From JAXHMM01 sp964528445 (lineage in GTDB: Bacteria > Bacteroidota > Rhodothermia > Balneolales > Balneolaceae): DNA of 24,788 nucleotides. Shown one piece after another: positions 13,306 through 21,705 of this stretch. How positions within the stretch are numbered: position 1 is the stretch's first letter; every line of letters begins with the position of its first letter. The position numbers were made by a program, and so were the translations under genes. The stretch spans positions 1 through 24,788 of the forward strand of contig CAZGSL010000029.1 of NCBI GenBank assembly GCA_964528445.1, read 5' to 3'. The notes under the pieces were generated by a model, which saw only the letters and a program-made list of their open reading frames with translations, had not been told where the DNA came from and did no database searches.

Positions 13306-14838
13306 TTAGGAATGCTCCAGGGATACATAGGGATAGAGCCCGTGAAGCCCCCCTTCGCGTCCCATTCCACTCTCCTTGTAGCCGCCGAAGGGTGAGGTGG
13401 GGTCGAACTGGTTGTAGGTGTTGGCCCAGACCACTCCGTTGCGTATGCTGCCGCCCACCTTGAAGATCTTGGAGCCCTTGTCGGTCCATACCCCGCCGGC
13501 CAGCCCGTAGGGGGTGTTATTGGCCTTCTCAATACCCTCCTCCGGCGTCCGGAACGTCTGGATGGTGAGCACGGGACCGAAGATCTCCTCCTGCACGATG
13601 CGGTTCGATTGTCCCACGTTGGTGAAAAGGGTGGGCTTGCAGAAATATCCCCGCTCCGGCAGGTCGCAGGAGCTCTGGTAAATTTGAGCGCCCTCCTCCA
13701 CCCCCAGTTCCAGGTATTCGTTGATTTTCTCGTACTGCCGGCGAGAGTTAATGGCCCCGATATCGGTATTTTTGTCCAGCGGATCCCCCACGATCAGGGT
13801 CTCCATGCGGTCACGCAGCTTTTGGACGATCCGGTCGGCGACGCTCTCCTGCACCAGCAGCCGGGAGCCCGCGCAGCAGACATGTCCCTGGTTGAAGAAT
13901 ATGGCGTTTATAATCCCCTCCACCGCCTGGTCGAGGGGCGCGTCCTCGAAGATGATATTGGGTCCCTTGCCTCCCAGTTCCAGGGTATACCTCTTGTCGG
14001 TGCCCGCAAGATCGTTCATAATGATCTTGCCCACCTCGGTGGAGCCTGTAAAGGCGATCTTGTCGATTTCCTCGTGGTTGACGATGGCCGAACCCGTCTG
14101 GCCGTTTCCCGTTACGATGTTGACCACCCCATCCGGCAGACCGGCGTCGCGGCAGAGTTCGGCGAACTTGAGAGCGGTGAGCGAAGTGGTTTCCGCCGGT
14201 TTCAGCACCACCGTGTTGCCGGTGGCCAGGGCGGGAGCGATTTTCCAGGCGAGCATCAGCAGGGGGAAATTCCAGGGAATGATCTGTCCCGCCACACCCA
14301 GAGAGGCGGCCTTTCGGCCCGGGAATGCATAGTCCAGTTTGTCGGCCCAGCCGGCATAGTAGAAGAAATGGGCGGCCGCCAGGGGAATATCCACATCCCG
14401 CGACTCGCGTATCGGCTTGCCCCCGTCCATGCTCTCGATTACCGAGAACTCCCGGGCCCGCTCCTGGATCAGGCGGGCCAGGCGGAACACGAACTTGCCG
14501 CGCTCGGCGGGAGAGAGGGGATTCCAGCTTTTTTCATACGCCTTGCGGGCGGCACTGACGGCGCGGTCCACATCCTGCAGCGTGCCCTCGGCCACCTCAG
14601 CCAGTTTCTCTTCGGTGGCGGGATTGACCGTGGGAAACCAGCGTCCCTTCTCCGGCTCGACGAACTCCCCGTCAATAAAATGTCCGTAGCGGTCGCGAAG
14701 CTCCACGTGGCCGCTGTCCTGGGGCGCCTCGTCGTACTGCCATCCCGATGCGAAGTCCAGTTTGGAGGCGGGAGAGGAAGGTTTGTAGGGGACATCCTCC
14801 CGGGAGATTGATTCGGTGGGCTGTTCCTTGTCAGACAT
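13306..14838 (-). CDS. NAD(P)-dependent aldehyde dehydrogenase
   Basis: This complete 510-residue ALDH-superfamily enzyme oxidises an aldehyde to the acid. Key residues are all present: Asn190 in PWNFP, Lys213 in VLKPAE, the coenzyme loop FTGSTEVGK (263-271), the general base Glu287 in LELGGK, and the nucleophile Cys321 in NQGHVCCAGSR. The C-terminal EEIFGPVLTIQTF and NPFGG-like SPFGGYKESGMGREGG are also seen. A preceding AAGGAG-type site (CAAGGAGCG) supports ATG 14838. It sits 23 bp after deoC and 54 bp before the ALDH-like gene. The context suggests oxidation of acetaldehyde released by deoxyribose-phosphate aldolase; substrate specificity is inferred. About 40 residues before the conserved core are unusual but intact. 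Confidence 0.93.
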   Translation of the reverse strand: MSDKEQPTESISREDVPYKPSSPASKLDFASGWQYDEAPQDSGHVELRDRYGHFIDGEFVEPEKGRWFPTVNPATEEKLAEVAEGTLQDVDRAVSAARKAYEKSWNPLSPAERGKFVFRLARLIQERAREFSVIESMDGGKPIRESRDVDIPLAAAHFFYYAGWADKLDYAFPGRKAASLGVAGQIIPWNFPLLMLAWKIAPALATGNTVVLKPAETTSLTALKFAELCRDAGLPDGVVNIVTGNGQTGSAIVNHEEIDKIAFTGSTEVGKIIMNDLAGTDKRYTLELGGKGPNIIFEDAPLDQAVEGIINAIFFNQGHVCCAGSRLLVQESVADRIVQKLRDRMETLIVGDPLDKNTDIGAINSRRQYEKINEYLELGVEEGAQIYQSSCDLPERGYFCKPTLFTNVGQSNRIVQEEIFGPVLTIQTFRTPEEGIEKANNTPYGLAGGVWTDKGSKIFKVGGSIRNGVVWANTYNQFDPTSPFGGYKESGMGREGGLHGLYPYVSLEHS

Positions 14839-14861
14839 AGTCGCTGCGCTCCTTGGGTGAA

Positions 14862-15779
14862 TCAGTCGTTTGAGAAGTAGTCGGGGTTCTGGTAGACGCC
14901 GCTCTGCTGCTTGACGATCTGCATGAGCAGGTCGTTGGCCAGGGAGCTGGCGCCGAAACGGAACCGTTCCGGGGTGAGCCAGGCCGCTCCCAGCGTTTCC
15001 CGGACCAGGACCAGGTACTGCAGGGCCTGTTTGGCCGTGCGGATCCCGCCGGCTGGTTTCATGCCGACCTTGCAGTCAGTCTTGTAATAATAGTCTCGAA
15101 TGGCTTCAAGCATGACAAGTGTAACAGGTTGGGTGGCAGAAGGTTGTACCTTACCTGTTGAAGTCTTTATGAAGTCCGCCCCGGCGTGCATGGCCAGGTC
15201 GCTTGCCTTCCTGATATTCTCAAGGGTGCCCAGTTCGCCGGTCTCGAGGATCACCTTCAGGTGTGCTTCGCCGCTGGCCTCCCCGACGGCGGCAATCTCC
15301 TCCGCCACAAGATCATAATTTCCCTTCAGGAATGCTCCCCGGGAGATAACCATGTCGATTTCGTCGGCGCCCTCTTCCACTGCCCGGCGGGTCTCCTCCA
15401 GCTTGGCCTCGGTGGTGGTCATGCCGCTGGGAAAAGCGGTGGCCACACTGGCCACCCGGATGTTCGTTCCCTGCAATTCCCGCTTTGCCACGGAGACCAT
15501 ATTGGGATATACGCAGACGGCCGCCACGGTGGGCAATTCCGGCATTCCGGCATGGGGTTTTTTGGCTTTCTGGCAGAGCTGGATCACTTTTCCCTCGGTG
15601 TCCATCCCCTCCAGTGTGGTAAGGTCTACCATGCTCAGCGCCATTTTCAAGGCTTCGACCTTGGATTCTTTCTTGATGCTGCGCTTGTTAAGGCGGGCCA
15701 CCCGCTCCTCAACGGCGACCTGGTCCACGGGGACGGTCTGCCGGAAATCCGGGGGGGACTTTGAGGCTGCCTGACTCAT
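14862..15779 (-). CDS. deoC: Deoxyribose-phosphate aldolase
   Basis: This class I aldolase splits 2-deoxy-D-ribose-5-phosphate into glyceraldehyde-3-phosphate and acetaldehyde, the entry of deoxynucleosides into central metabolism. The 305-residue protein shows the Schiff-base Lys205 in FIKTSTGK, the supporting Lys241 in GMKPAGGI, and Asp142 in EIDMVI. It is longer than the roughly 250-residue E. coli enzyme because of an N-terminal extension (about 40 residues) and longer loops, a layout seen in the larger DeoC subgroup. ATG 15779 is the start. It leads a minus-strand operon with the two ALDH genes. No deoxyribokinase, deoA or deoB is visible here. Confidence 0.94.
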   Translation of the reverse strand: MSQAASKSPPDFRQTVPVDQVAVEERVARLNKRSIKKESKVEALKMALSMVDLTTLEGMDTEGKVIQLCQKAKKPHAGMPELPTVAAVCVYPNMVSVAKRELQGTNIRVASVATAFPSGMTTTEAKLEETRRAVEEGADEIDMVISRGAFLKGNYDLVAEEIAAVGEASGEAHLKVILETGELGTLENIRKASDLAMHAGADFIKTSTGKVQPSATQPVTLVMLEAIRDYYYKTDCKVGMKPAGGIRTAKQALQYLVLVRETLGAAWLTPERFRFGASSLANDLLMQIVKQQSGVYQNPDYFSND

Positions 15780-15993
15780 ACGGGGGGCGATAATTTGGTT
15801 CGTATTTCGGGATCTTTCGGGATACGTTGTGAAAGGTACAAATCTGCCTATAAAAAATTTAATGTAATTGGGACGTTATTTTTGATACTATAAGAGTGAG
15901 CTGCAGCCAAACGCTCCCGTCACCGGATTGATTTTTAACTGAATAAAAATTTACCTACAATATCCCTTCAATTTGTAAATCAAGAGATACCGT
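15780..15993. promoter_or_regulatory. Divergent control region between deoC and the TlpA-like gene
   Basis: This 214-bp, partly AT-rich space holds the promoters of two divergent transcription units. AT-rich stretches occur at 15848-15895 and 15930-15960 (for example GATACTATAAG and GAATAAAAATTTACC). No pair of hexamers with good spacing is convincing on either strand, and I see no clear operator palindrome. Confidence 0.5.
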
Positions 15994-16521
15994 ATGGCGG
16001 ATAAAAACTGGTTGATCTTCCTGGTATTGCTGATCGTCTTCGCGGGGGTCTCCTTTACAGTCAAGGATAACATACGCGAGAATCCGGGACTGCTCTTCAG
16101 CCAGGGGGACACACTGGAAAACTTTTCGCTCCCCGATATCGGAGGCGAGACCGTGGCGCTGCAGGACTACATTTCCGAGCACCGCCTGACCTGGGTAAAC
16201 TTCTGGGCTACGTGGTGCGGGCCGTGCCGCCGGGAGATGCCCATGATGGCCGAGCTGTACGAGGAGTATTCGGATGAGGGGTTTGGTATCGTTGCCGTGA
16301 GCGTGGAGGAGACGCGCGAGACCGTACTGGGATATCTTGACAGCAATCCCGTGCCCTTTACGGTGTTGCTGGATACTACGGGAACGGTGTCCCGCAGCTA
16401 CGGGATCCGGGCACTGCCTTCCTCGTTCCTGGTAGACAGCACCGGCCGGGTCCTGCAGACGGGAGTGGGTTTCCAGCAGAGCTGGGAGATCATGGTAAGC
16501 CAGCGAATGGAGGACAACTGA
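15994..16521 (+). CDS. Membrane-anchored TlpA/ResA-like thioredoxin
   Basis: This 175-residue thiol-disulfide oxidoreductase has an N-terminal membrane anchor (WLIFLVLLIVFAGVSFTV, about 6-23) and a thioredoxin-fold domain facing the periplasm. The redox motif is Cys75-Gly-Pro-Cys78 in NFWATWCGPCRREMP, and the cis-Pro region is GIRALPSSFLVDSTG, typical of the TlpA/AhpC-TSA-like family. ATG 15994 starts immediately before the anchor. The stop is one base from the ABC ATPase start, so the three genes form one operon. The link suggests that the exported or inserted substrate of the ABC system needs thiol chemistry, for example a cytochrome or metal-site protein, but this is inference. Confidence 0.9.
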   Translation: MADKNWLIFLVLLIVFAGVSFTVKDNIRENPGLLFSQGDTLENFSLPDIGGETVALQDYISEHRLTWVNFWATWCGPCRREMPMMAELYEEYSDEGFGIVAVSVEETRETVLGYLDSNPVPFTVLLDTTGTVSRSYGIRALPSSFLVDSTGRVLQTGVGFQQSWEIMVSQRMEDN

Positions 16522-16522
16522 C

Positions 16523-17452
16523 ATGTCAAACCCTGTCATCTCCATACAAAACTTGAGCAAAAGCTACCGCATCGGCATCAGCATTCATAAATTCAAGGCG
16601 GTGGACAGCCTCTCATGCGAGATCGAGGAGGGGACGGTGGTCGGGCTTATCGGTCCCAACGGGGCGGGAAAAACCACGACCATCCACTGCCTGCTGGGCA
16701 TGCTGCTGCCCGACGAAGGCACGGTGTCCCTGTTTGGCAGGGAGCCCTCCGACCCGGAAGCCCGGAAGAGACTCGGATACCAGTCGGAGATTTTTCACAC
16801 CTACGATTTTCTCAAACCCCAGGACGCCCTTCGATTCTATGGAAAGCTCTCCGGTCTGCCGGAAACCGGACTCGAATCCCGGATCGACGAGGAGCTGGAG
16901 AGCCTGGGGCTCGGCAACGCGCGGCAGAAAAAGGTGAAGCATTTTTCCAAGGGGATGCGGCAGCGTCTGGGAGTGGCCCAGGCCCTGCTGCACGATCCCG
17001 ACCTGTTGATACTGGACGAACCCTTTACGGGGCTGGATCCGGAGGGGCGGAAGAAAATAAGCGATCGGGTCATGGAGGAGAAAGCCCGGGGCAAGACCGT
17101 GTTTTTCAGCAGCCACAATCTCGCCGACATAGAAAGGCTATGTGACCAGGTGGTGATGATCCGGGAGGGAAAGGTGGTTATGGAGGGCAACATCCGCGAA
17201 CTGACGGCTACCGCAGACCGCTGGAAGATCGAGGTGGCCGGCTGGGAGGAGGAGTACGCCGCCGGGCTGGAGGAAGAGGGAATTGCGCTTGAGCCGGAAG
17301 ATGAGTTCTGTACGATCGAGTGCGACGGGAGCCAGAAGGAAGATCTCCTTAAAAAACTGACGGCGCTTCCCCTGGATATCCGCAGCCTGAATCCAAGCAC
17401 CCGGAGCCTGGAAGAGCGATACATGGAATGGGAAAACGGGGAGGAGAGCTGA
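16523..17452 (+). CDS. ABC transporter ATP-binding protein (ABC-2 type exporter)
   Basis: This 309-residue cytoplasmic ATPase has Walker A GPNGAGKTTT (44-53), the signature FSKGMRQRLGVAQ, Walker B LLILDEP followed by the D-loop TGLDPEG, and the switch His in FFSSHNLADIERLCDQ. A C-terminal extension of about 80 residues after the nucleotide-binding domain is normal for the CcmA/NosF-type exporters. ATG 16523 follows the thioredoxin stop by one base, and its own TGA overlaps the permease ATG, so the three genes are translationally coupled. Substrate unknown; NosF- or gliding-type ATPases are the closest general class. Confidence 0.93.
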   Translation: MSNPVISIQNLSKSYRIGISIHKFKAVDSLSCEIEEGTVVGLIGPNGAGKTTTIHCLLGMLLPDEGTVSLFGREPSDPEARKRLGYQSEIFHTYDFLKPQDALRFYGKLSGLPETGLESRIDEELESLGLGNARQKKVKHFSKGMRQRLGVAQALLHDPDLLILDEPFTGLDPEGRKKISDRVMEEKARGKTVFFSSHNLADIERLCDQVVMIREGKVVMEGNIRELTATADRWKIEVAGWEEEYAAGLEEEGIALEPEDEFCTIECDGSQKEDLLKKLTALPLDIRSLNPSTRSLEERYMEWENGEES

Positions 17453-18252
17453 TGCGAAACATCAAGTTGATTGCCTTTAATACCGTTCGCGCGCTCCTTT
17501 CGATGAAAATTCTCTACCTGCTGGGTATCCTCATTTTGTTCGTCATCCTGATCAACGCGAACACCTTCAGCAATCTCATCAGCCAGATGTCCTCGCTGGA
17601 CGAGGCCGAACTGCTCTCCCGGCAGGCGGGGCTTATTTCCAATATCATCCAGCCGTGGACCACTTTTACCACGCTGTTCGGGCTTATTTTCGCGGCGGGG
17701 AGCGTCTACTGGGAGAAGAAACACAAGACGGTGGTGGGCGTCATGGCAAAACCGGTGACGCGGACCCAGTTCCTGTTGGGCAAGGTCGGCGGAGTCGGCC
17801 TGCTGATAGGCGCTTTTCTGCTGGCCGGATTTCTGCTGGTATCCCTGCTTATGCTCTACTGGGACCTCACGTTCAGCGCGCTGTTCGCAAGCGGGATCGC
17901 CTATCACCTGGCCCAGCTGATGGTCTATATCACCATCGCCTATGTGCTCAGTCTCTACATAACTCCAGTACTGGGCGGAGGCATCGCGTTCCTTTTCTGG
18001 TCCTTCGGCGGACTGTTCAGCATGCTGATGGATACGGAATACCTGGCCAGCCGGTGGCTCGGATACCTGCTCTATTACCTGAATCCCGCGAACATTAGCG
18101 ACGATCTTATCCAGCAGGGGATTCTGAACAACGTCATTGAACCGGAATTCGGCCTCTACTGGAGTGCCATAGGAGAGAACTTTTTCTATGCCGCCATCCT
18201 GCTCTACCTGGGAATCCTCCTCTACCGGAAAAAAGATATCGTGATGGGCTAG
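17452..18252 (+). CDS. ABC-2 type transporter permease
   Basis: This 266-residue integral membrane protein has about six hydrophobic segments (around ILYLLGILILFVILI, FTTLFGLIFAAG, VGLLIGAFLLAGFLLVSLLM, VYITIAYVLSLYI, GGGIAFLFWSFGGLF and FFYAAILLYLGILLY). It has the cytoplasmic loop SVYWEKKHKTVVGVMAKPVTRTQFLLGK between the second and third segments, as in NosY-like permeases. ATG 17452 overlaps the ATPase stop (TGATG) and has GGGGAGGAG just upstream, so it is preferred over an in-frame ATG at 17428. Together with the preceding ATPase it forms an exporter or envelope-remodelling complex of unknown substrate. Confidence 0.9.
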   Translation: MRNIKLIAFNTVRALLSMKILYLLGILILFVILINANTFSNLISQMSSLDEAELLSRQAGLISNIIQPWTTFTTLFGLIFAAGSVYWEKKHKTVVGVMAKPVTRTQFLLGKVGGVGLLIGAFLLAGFLLVSLLMLYWDLTFSALFASGIAYHLAQLMVYITIAYVLSLYITPVLGGGIAFLFWSFGGLFSMLMDTEYLASRWLGYLLYYLNPANISDDLIQQGILNNVIEPEFGLYWSAIGENFFYAAILLYLGILLYRKKDIVMG

Positions 18253-18350
18253 GCCGGTGGCTCTCAGCCGGCAAACGATTTCGCATCCGTTGCGGTTTTA
18301 AATAGCGTCGCGGGACATTCCCATTTTCATTCAAAAAATCCCTATTTGCC

Positions 18351-18737
18351 ATGAGCTACCATTTTACCACTACCCTGAGCACCACGTTTGAAGAGGCCAT
18401 AGAGCAGGTAACCGAAAAGCTGAAAGAGGACGGCTTCGGCATTCTGACGGAGATCGACGTGAAGGAGACGATGAAGAAGAAGCTGGACCGGGAGATGTAC
18501 AACTACCGGATCCTGGGCGCCTGCAATCCGCCGCTGGCGTGGGAGGCCATCCAGTCGGAGGACAAGATCGGTACCATGTTGCCGTGCAACGTGATCGTGC
18601 AGGAGCGGGAGCCGGGAAAGATAGAGGTCTCTGCAGTCGATCCGGTGGCCTCCATGCGGGCTATTGACAACAAGGAACTCGGCGATGTGGCCATGGAAGT
18701 TCAGGAGCGCCTCAGGAAGATTATCGAAAGCCTCTGA
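18351..18737 (+). CDS. DUF302 domain protein
   Basis: This 128-residue protein is entirely a DUF302 domain: the N-terminal half FEEAIEQVTEKLKEDGFGILTEIDVKETMKKKL and the diagnostic block YRILGACNPPLAWEAIQ followed by IGTMLPCNVIVQE. No signal peptide is seen, so it is probably cytoplasmic. The family's biochemical role is not settled; the conserved Cys (LGACNPP and LPCNV) hint at metal or thiol chemistry. ATG 18351 fits the family start. It lies 98 bp after the ABC permease and 43 bp before nfo, so it may belong to either unit or stand alone. Confidence 0.9.
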   Translation: MSYHFTTTLSTTFEEAIEQVTEKLKEDGFGILTEIDVKETMKKKLDREMYNYRILGACNPPLAWEAIQSEDKIGTMLPCNVIVQEREPGKIEVSAVDPVASMRAIDNKELGDVAMEVQERLRKIIESL

Positions 18738-18780
18738 CCGTCCCTTCCAATCGTAGTTGTAATTTCAGATACAACATTCC

Positions 18781-19623
18781 ATGAAATATATCGGAGCTCA
18801 CGTCAGCGCCGCGGGAGGCGTGGAGAATGCCCCCGGACGCGCTCATGAGATCGGGGCCGGGGCGTTTGCCCTCTTTACCAAAAACCAGCGCCAGTGGGAG
18901 GGTCCCCCGCTCACCGAAGAGAACATCAGTGGTTTCAAGTCCAATTGCGAGGAGTACGGCTACTCCATGGACTACGTCATGCCACACGACAGCTACCTGA
19001 TCAACCTGGGCCACCCTGAAGCAGACGCCCTCGAGAAGTCGCGAAACGCGTTTCTGGATGAGATGCAGCGGTGCGAACAGCTCGGCATCAAGCTGCTCAA
19101 TTTTCATCCCGGCAGCCACCTGGAGAAGCACTCCCCGGAGGAGTGCCTTTCGGTGATTGCCGATTCCGTCAACTGGGCGCTGGAGAAGACCGAAGGCGTA
19201 ACCGCCGTGATCGAAAATACGGCGGGCCAGGGAACCAACATGGGATTTCGCTTCGAGCAGATCGCGGAGATTATTGCGCAGGTGGACGACAAAAGCAGGG
19301 TGGGAGTCTGCGTGGACACCGCACACGCCTTCGCGGCCGGATACGATATTTCCAGCCGGGATGGCTTTGAAGAGACGTTCCAGGAGTTCGGGGAGACGGT
19401 CGGTTTCGAGTATCTCCGCGGCATGCACCTGAACGATTCCAAAAAGGAGCTGGGAAGCCGGGTGGACCGGCATGAGAGCCTCGGGGAGGGGCTGATTGGT
19501 ATGGACGCCTTCCGTTTTATTATGGAAGATGCGCGTTTTGACGGTATCCCGCTGATCCTGGAGACGCCCGACAAGGATCGCTGGGCGGAGGAGATCTCCC
19601 TGCTTTACGAGATGGCGGAGTGA
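18781..19623 (+). CDS. nfo: Endonuclease IV (AP endonuclease)
   Basis: This metal-dependent base-excision-repair enzyme cleaves 5' of abasic sites. The 280-residue length is standard. The TIM-barrel metal ligands of the family are visible in order: GAHVSAAGG, MPHDSYLINLG, NFHPGSH, IENTAGQGTNMG, CVDTAHAFAAGYD, MHLNDSKKELGSRVDRHESLGEG, and LILETPD. ATG 18781 gives the family N terminus MKYIGAHVS. Its 3' end overlaps that of the convergent universal stress protein gene by 19 bp. I looked for the candidate LexA box upstream and did not find one. Confidence 0.96.
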   Translation: MKYIGAHVSAAGGVENAPGRAHEIGAGAFALFTKNQRQWEGPPLTEENISGFKSNCEEYGYSMDYVMPHDSYLINLGHPEADALEKSRNAFLDEMQRCEQLGIKLLNFHPGSHLEKHSPEECLSVIADSVNWALEKTEGVTAVIENTAGQGTNMGFRFEQIAEIIAQVDDKSRVGVCVDTAHAFAAGYDISSRDGFEETFQEFGETVGFEYLRGMHLNDSKKELGSRVDRHESLGEGLIGMDAFRFIMEDARFDGIPLILETPDKDRWAEEISLLYEMAE

Positions 19624-20459
19624 TCCTCATTCACTACCATCACCAGCATGGGCATGTGAATCTGCACGGGCAGGTCCTGGGTGTTGCTGCTCCAGAACAG
19701 TGACTTCAGGAACTTTTTTTTATGGCGGGTGATGATCAGCATGGAGACCGGGTTCTCACCGGTGTACTCCTCCACCCCGTCCGTAAAGCGGGGGGCTTCC
19801 ACGTGAACAAACGTGAAATTTCCGAAATCCAGGGTTTCGGAGACGTAGTCGGTAAAGCCCCGGAACTTTATTTCCGATTCCAGGTCTTTGCGCGTGGAGA
19901 CGTGCAGCACGTGGATTTCGGCATCGAACGTACGGGCCAGGTGGACGGTATTGCGGAGAGACTCCAGGTCGCCCGTGCGGAAGTCCGTGGCGAACAGGAA
20001 CCGGTCCATATAGGGCTTTTTGCTGTTGACGGGCACGGTCAGAATCGGGATGTCCGACTCCAGGATCACGTCAGAGGTGATGTCGCCGAACAGCAGGCGT
20101 TTCAGGTTGGATTCGCTTTTGGTCCCCATCACGATCATGTCGGCATCGATCTCCTCCAGCATGTTGGAGATGACCGATTTCGGGCGCCCCCGTTTGAGGT
20201 GCCACGCTACCTCCAGTTCGGAATACTCCCTGTTCTGGCGCAGGTAGTCCCGAAGCCCCTCCATTTTCTCTTCGGCTTCCTCCTCCAGGGCTTCCATTGT
20301 CTCCTCCAGACGTGTGGCGAAATCGTAGGGCTCCTCGATGGCGTGCAGGATGTGTATCGTGGAGCCGGTCTGCCTGGCAATCTCCAGGGTATAGACGAAA
20401 GCCATATGGGCGTCGTCGGTAAGGTCGGTCGGAAATAATATGGTATCTACGCTCGTCAT
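19605..20459 (-). CDS. Universal stress protein with two tandem Usp domains
   Basis: This 284-residue cytoplasmic protein contains two UspA folds. Domain 1 (about 1-145) begins VDTILFPTDLTDDA and carries the nucleotide-binding pattern GTKSESNLKRLLFGDITSDVI, close to the G-2x-G-9x-G(S/T) rule, then SDIPILTVP. Domain 2 (about 150-284) begins MDRFLFATDFRTGD and ends HMPMLVMVV; it lacks the glycine-rich nucleotide-binding loop, so probably only the first half binds ATP. ATG 20459 (MTSVDTILFP) is chosen over an in-frame ATG at 20477. It converges on nfo with a 19-bp overlap. Confidence 0.92.
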   Translation of the reverse strand: MTSVDTILFPTDLTDDAHMAFVYTLEIARQTGSTIHILHAIEEPYDFATRLEETMEALEEEAEEKMEGLRDYLRQNREYSELEVAWHLKRGRPKSVISNMLEEIDADMIVMGTKSESNLKRLLFGDITSDVILESDIPILTVPVNSKKPYMDRFLFATDFRTGDLESLRNTVHLARTFDAEIHVLHVSTRKDLESEIKFRGFTDYVSETLDFGNFTFVHVEAPRFTDGVEEYTGENPVSMLIITRHKKKFLKSLFWSSNTQDLPVQIHMPMLVMVVNEDHSAIS

Positions 20460-20550
20460 GTGCGGGTAAAATAGCAATTACCGGGAAAGAATTATAGCGA
20501 TAAACGCAACAGCGAAAAATGGGGAAGGGGACTCCGGTGGGGAATCGGCG

Positions 20551-21594
20551 TCACGGCTGCCGGAGAGACTCGGCAGCCGGCAGCCTGTCGAAGGTGGTTT
20601 TGCCCCGGACGAAATAGGACCATACCACGGAGAAGCGTCCCATGGTGGGGGGATTACCGCGAGCAACCCGCACCCCCTGCAGAGTGCGGCGTTTGGCGCG
20701 GATGCCCGGAAAAGCGGAGAGGAAATGACTGTACGCCCGGAAGATGGCGCCGAATTCACGGAAATTCCCCTTTATCAGGGCGCGAAGGGCCGCCAGCTGG
20801 TCCAGCAGCATGCGAACCGGGAAGTGCAGCAGGAGGGAGGCCGGGGAGTAGTTCTTCCAGAGCATGACGAGTGAGTTGCGATAATTGTAATAGACTTTCC
20901 TCGGCGAGTCCATCGGCAGGGAACCGCCGCCGAGATGGTATACCACGCTCCCGGGCTCGCAGCGCACTTCGTACCCCAGGTTCCACAGCCTCCAGCACAA
21001 GTCGATTTCATCCATGTGAAATTCGAAATCCTCATCGAATGCCCCCGCCTCCCTGAACGGTTCCCGCCGGACCGCCAGCGCGGCCCCGCTGGCCCAGAAG
21101 ATGGGGACGGGGCGGTCATACTGCCCGCGGTCCTCCTCCACGTGATCGAATACGCGTCCCCGGCAGTAGGGAATCCCGTACCGGTCCAGGTAACCTCCCG
21201 CCGCTCCCGCGTATTCGAACCTGGAGGGTTCCCGGTAGGATCGCACTTTCGGCTGCATGGCTGCCGTCTTTTCGTGGCGACGGAAACTTCGGTCGAGGCT
21301 GTCCAGCCAGTCCGGCTCAACGGCCACGTCGTTGTTCAAAAAAACGAGTATTTCACCGCTGGTGTAGGGGAGGGCCCGGTTGTTCCCGCCGCAGTAGCCG
21401 TAGTTGTCGTCAAACCGCGCGATGCGGATGCCGGGATAGTTGCGGCGTATCCATCCTGTGGTTCCGTCGGTGGAGTGGTTGTCGGCGATGACGATTTCGT
21501 AGGAATCGTGTTCCGTAGCCGCCACCGAGGGGAGGTAGGTCTTCAGGTGGGATAGGGCGTTCCAGGTGACAATGACGATGCTGAATCGGGGCAT
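20551..21594 (-). CDS. Family 2 glycosyltransferase (rhamnosyltransferase-like)
   Basis: This 347-residue GT-A fold enzyme shows the nucleotide-binding start SIVIVTWNALSHL, ADNHSTDGTTGWI, the NYGYCGGNN loop, the metal-binding FLNNDVAVEPDWL, and the acceptor/catalytic region FDEDFEFHMDEIDLCWRLWNLGYEV followed by VYHLGGGS. This pattern is shared by WbbL/rhamnosyltransferase-type enzymes acting in polysaccharide or glycolipid assembly. The C-terminal about 90 residues are basic and amphipathic, suggesting peripheral membrane association. It diverges from the phosphodiesterase at 21706 and is not in a visible polysaccharide cluster, so the product is unknown. Confidence 0.9.
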   Translation of the reverse strand: MPRFSIVIVTWNALSHLKTYLPSVAATEHDSYEIVIADNHSTDGTTGWIRRNYPGIRIARFDDNYGYCGGNNRALPYTSGEILVFLNNDVAVEPDWLDSLDRSFRRHEKTAAMQPKVRSYREPSRFEYAGAAGGYLDRYGIPYCRGRVFDHVEEDRGQYDRPVPIFWASGAALAVRREPFREAGAFDEDFEFHMDEIDLCWRLWNLGYEVRCEPGSVVYHLGGGSLPMDSPRKVYYNYRNSLVMLWKNYSPASLLLHFPVRMLLDQLAALRALIKGNFREFGAIFRAYSHFLSAFPGIRAKRRTLQGVRVARGNPPTMGRFSVVWSYFVRGKTTFDRLPAAESLRQP

Positions 21595-21705
21595 GCGATG
21601 GGGGTGATGCGGCAGCGGGGTCTCAGGAGCGTACCGATTTCATATTTACATATGCGGAAAACATCGCTATCATTTGAGTTGCAAAAAGATGGCAAAGAAT
21701 TGCGT

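Noticed and set aside
13609..14811. 400-codon plus-strand open frame opposite the aldehyde dehydrogenase
   Set aside because: The ALDH on the other strand has complete catalytic motifs; the opposite frame has none.
18254..18276. GCCGG/CCGGC repeat after the ABC permease as a terminator
   Set aside because: The stem is short, competes with an internal alternative hairpin, and has no following T-tract.
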